The position numbers and the translations under genes were made by a program. From positions 18,575 through 82,574 of the forward strand of contig NZ_FCOL02000029.1 in NCBI RefSeq assembly GCF_001544515.1: a stretch of DNA of 64,000 bases, given 5' to 3'. The DNA comes from Caballeronia terrestris. Its GTDB lineage: Bacteria > Pseudomonadota > Gammaproteobacteria > Burkholderiales > Burkholderiaceae. Of the stretch, positions 61,759 to 64,000 are shown in pieces (position 1 is the stretch's first letter; the number at the start of each line of letters is the position of its first letter). The notes beneath the pieces were generated by a model. The model worked only from the letters and a program-made list of their open reading frames with translations. It did no database searches and was not told where the DNA came from.

Positions 61759-63450
61759 ATGTCATGGTTCACGGCAACACTACGCAGTTATCCGGAAATC
61801 GCGATTTTTCTGTCATTGGGAATTGGGTATTGGGTCGGAGGAAAGAGTTATCGCGGATTCAGTCTAGGCGCCGTCACCGCGACGCTGCTCGCGGCAATCG
61901 CCATCGGACAACTCGGCATTACGATCTCGCCGAACGTCAAATCCGTCTTCTTCCTGATGTTTCTTTTTGCGGTCGGCTACGGCGTCGGTCCGCAATTCGT
62001 GCGCGGCATCGCGAAGGACGGCTTGCCGCAAGCGCTCTTCTCCGTCGTGCAATGTGTGCTGTGTCTCGCCGCGCCCTTCGTCGCCGCCAAGTTCGCGGGC
62101 TATGACATCGGCTCGGCGGCCGGCCTCTTCGCCGGCTCGCAGACCATCTCGGCATCGATGGGCCTCGCCACCGACGCCGTCAACCGCCTCGGCCTCCCCG
62201 CCGATCAAACCAAGGCGCTTCTCGACGCGATGCCCACCGCCTACGCCGTCACGTACATCTTCGGGACGATCGGCTCGGCGATCATCCTCGCGACGCTCGG
62301 GCCGATCCTGCTGCGCATCGATCTCGTCGCGGCCTGCAAGGAATACGAAGCCACGCTCGGCGGCAAGCAGGAACTCGGCGGCGCCGGCCAGGCGTGGCAT
62401 CGCTACGAACTGCGCGCCTACCGGGTTCCGGAGGGCGGCCAGGTCGTCGGGATGTCGGTGGGCGAGATCGAAGCGCGCGAGCAGGCCGGCACGCGGCTTT
62501 TCATCGAGCGCATCCGGCGCGGCGGCACGGTGCACGACGCCAAGCTCGACGACGTGCTGCAGGCGGGCGACGTCGTCGCTGTCGGCGGGCGGCGCGAGCA
62601 GCTCGTCGATATCCTCGGGCCACGCGGCGTCGAAGTCGATGATCCGGAACTGCTCGCGGTGCCGGTGGAAGGCGTCGACGTCTACGTGACGAGCAAGGAT
62701 GTCGACGGCAAGACGCTGCTCGAACTCGCCACGATGCCGCTCGCGCGCGGCGTTTTCCTGCGCAAGATCAAGCGCGGTCCGACCGAGACGCAGATTCCTG
62801 TGCTGCCGAGCACGAAGCTGCATCGCGGCGACACGCTGACGCTCGTCGGCCGCACGCAGGACACCACCGCCGCCGCGAAGACGCTGGGCGTGCTCGACCG
62901 CCCGACAAGCGCGGCGGACATCGCGTTTGTCGGCTTCGCGATCACGCTCGGCGCGCTGATCGGCGCGGTCGTGATCAAGATCGGCGACATTCCGATCACG
63001 CTCTCGACGGCAGGCGGCGCGCTGATCGCGGGCATCGTGTTCGGCTGGCTGCGCGCGATTCATCCGACCTTCGGCCGAATCCCCGAGCCGACCATCTGGT
63101 TCATGAACTCGGTCGGGCTGAACGTGTTCATCGCGGTGGTCGGCGTGACGGCGGGGCCGGGCTTCGTGAAGGGCCTGCAGCAACTCGGCGTAAGCCTCTT
63201 CCTGTGGGGCATTTTCGCGACGACGGTGCCTCTCATCATCGGTATGTTCGTCGCGAAATACGTGTTCAAGTTTCACCCGGCGCTTTTGCTCGGCATCTGC
63301 GCCGGCGCGCGCACGACGACCGCCGCGCTCGGCATGATCTGCGATGCCGCGAAGAGCCAGGTGCCGGGGCTCGGCTACACGGTCACCTACGCAGTCGGCA
63401 ACACGCTGCTGACGATCTGGGGGATGGTGATCGTGATGCTGCTCACCTGA
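61759..63450 (+). CDS. aspT: Aspartate:alanine exchanger, AspT family
   Basis: A 563-residue membrane antiporter. The N-terminal helices (residues 1-190, with GSQTISASMGLATDAVNRLG) and the C-terminal half (from about 390, with GPGFVKGLQQLGVSLFLWGI and LLLGICAGARTTTAALGMIC) enclose a cytoplasmic loop with two RCK_C/TrkA-C-like domains (residues about 205-380). This is the AAE architecture. AspT imports aspartate and exports alanine; with intracellular decarboxylation it generates a proton-motive force. The next gene encodes that decarboxylase. A strong AAAAGGAG site supports the ATG; a longer frame from 61639 is rejected. Confidence 0.9.
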   Translation: MSWFTATLRSYPEIAIFLSLGIGYWVGGKSYRGFSLGAVTATLLAAIAIGQLGITISPNVKSVFFLMFLFAVGYGVGPQFVRGIAKDGLPQALFSVVQCVLCLAAPFVAAKFAGYDIGSAAGLFAGSQTISASMGLATDAVNRLGLPADQTKALLDAMPTAYAVTYIFGTIGSAIILATLGPILLRIDLVAACKEYEATLGGKQELGGAGQAWHRYELRAYRVPEGGQVVGMSVGEIEAREQAGTRLFIERIRRGGTVHDAKLDDVLQAGDVVAVGGRREQLVDILGPRGVEVDDPELLAVPVEGVDVYVTSKDVDGKTLLELATMPLARGVFLRKIKRGPTETQIPVLPSTKLHRGDTLTLVGRTQDTTAAAKTLGVLDRPTSAADIAFVGFAITLGALIGAVVIKIGDIPITLSTAGGALIAGIVFGWLRAIHPTFGRIPEPTIWFMNSVGLNVFIAVVGVTAGPGFVKGLQQLGVSLFLWGIFATTVPLIIGMFVAKYVFKFHPALLLGICAGARTTTAALGMICDAAKSQVPGLGYTVTYAVGNTLLTIWGMVIVMLLT

Positions 63451-63515
63451 CGCGGGCCGCACGCTTCTCCTCGACGTTCCGATTTTTTGCAGTTCACCCT
63501 ATCTGGAGGTGTTGG

Positions 63516-64000
63516 ATGGCAAAGTCAGCAAAATCAGCAAAGGCGGGCTCGAAGTCAGGCGCCGGCGACCGTGCCGGGATGGCGGCGCTGAGCCCGTTCG
63601 AACTGAAGGACGAACTGATCAAGGCGGCGGGCGGCGGCGCGGTGGAGCGCCCGGCCAACCTGTCGATGCTCAACGCGGGCCGCGGCAACCCCAATTTTCT
63701 GGCGACGATCCCGCGCCACGGCTTCTGGCAACTCGGCCTTTTCGCGATGCGTGAATCGGAACGCTCGTTCGCGCACATGCCGGAAGGGCTCGGTGGGTTT
63801 CCGAAGCGCGAAGGGCTGGAGGAGCGCTTCGAGATTTTTGCGCGCGACTACAAGGGCGTGCCCGGCATCGATTTTTTGCGCGGCGCCGTGTCGTACGTGC
63901 GCGATCAGTTGGGGCTGAACGCCGGCGAGTTTCTCTACGAGATGTGCGAGGGCATTCTCGCGTCGAATTATCCGGTGCCGGACCGGATGCTGAAGCTGTC
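63516..64000 (+). CDS. asdA: Aspartate 4-decarboxylase, N-terminal part
   Basis: The first 161 codons of a PLP-dependent enzyme; the gene runs off the right edge. After a low-complexity Ala/Lys/Ser N-terminus come the family stretches ALSPFELKDELIKAAGG, NAGRGNPNFLATIPRHGFW, GLGGFPKREGLEERF and PGIDFLRGAVSYVRDQLGL, as in bifunctional aspartate aminotransferase/aspartate 4-decarboxylase (AsdA). The reaction gives alanine and carbon dioxide and consumes a proton. It lies 65 bases after aspT, with a GGAGG site before the ATG. The PLP lysine is outside the window. Confidence 0.88.
   Translation, partial: MAKSAKSAKAGSKSGAGDRAGMAALSPFELKDELIKAAGGGAVERPANLSMLNAGRGNPNFLATIPRHGFWQLGLFAMRESERSFAHMPEGLGGFPKREGLEERFEIFARDYKGVPGIDFLRGAVSYVRDQLGLNAGEFLYEMCEGILASNYPVPDRMLKL

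Noticed and set aside
1..64000. tRNA or rRNA genes, CRISPR arrays, insertion sequences, prophage
   Set aside because: No cloverleaf-like sequence, regularly spaced repeats, transposase or phage gene was seen on reading both strands; a dedicated search was not possible here.

Overview
The window is a high-GC chromosomal segment of a beta-proteobacterium of the Burkholderiaceae, most likely Paraburkholderia, Caballeronia or Burkholderia (inference from protein similarity, local gene order such as recG-oxyR-katA, yhdP-nit-tldD-aroG and pcnB-folK-panB, and codon usage). Most of it is conserved core chromosome. No rRNA, tRNA, CRISPR array, insertion sequence or prophage was recognised.

Layout. 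1-1166: start of tgt, then queA (tRNA queuosine), on the minus strand. 1280-7190: recG, then an oxidative-stress block: oxyR, katA with an OxyR-like operator and a short upstream reading frame, a 52-residue membrane peptide, and dps. 7326-7968: a VapBC-type toxin-antitoxin pair whose toxin is frameshifted. 8047-16019: ubiA, then a minus-strand run proC, yggS, glcF, glcE, glcD and a D-lactate-dehydrogenase-like gene. 16221-18334: corrinoid adenosyltransferase, a small unknown gene, and flavohemoglobin hmp behind an NsrR-type palindrome. 18396-26517: aroG with a transcription attenuator, tldD, a nitrilase-family amidase and the giant AsmA-like yhdP. 26745-36003: glnE, an AT-rich islet with unknown ORFs, recN-nadK divergent from hrcA, then hemH, hslR and a tiny secreted protein. 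36373-40963: grpE, a thioredoxin-like gene, dnaK and dnaJ, with sigma-32-like promoters. 40971-49301: pabB-pabC fusion, panB, a deoxynucleoside kinase, folK, pcnB, a HAD hydrolase, hda and purM. 49387-54648: a four-gene alternate chaperone-usher pilus operon of the cable-pilus/CFA-I type, set between purM and miaA. 54776-64000: miaA-mutL, a DedA protein, a GlsB/YeaQ membrane protein, three lipoproteins, a treble-clef zinc protein, and the aspartate:alanine exchanger with the start of aspartate 4-decarboxylase.

The strongest regulatory find is the aroG leader. It has a promoter, a 21-codon peptide gene with seven aromatic codons in a row, and four mutually exclusive pairing segments ending in an intrinsic terminator. 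This is a textbook attenuator for the first enzyme of aromatic amino-acid synthesis.

Several small genes escape length-based gene calling: the peptide after katA, the aroG leader peptide, the katA upstream ORF, a 53-residue secreted protein, a 66-residue protein and a 60-residue lipoprotein. Functional themes are peroxide and nitric-oxide defence, heat-shock chaperones, glycolate and lactate oxidation, DNA repair (recG, recN, mutL), and a metabolic proton pump (aspartate/alanine exchange).
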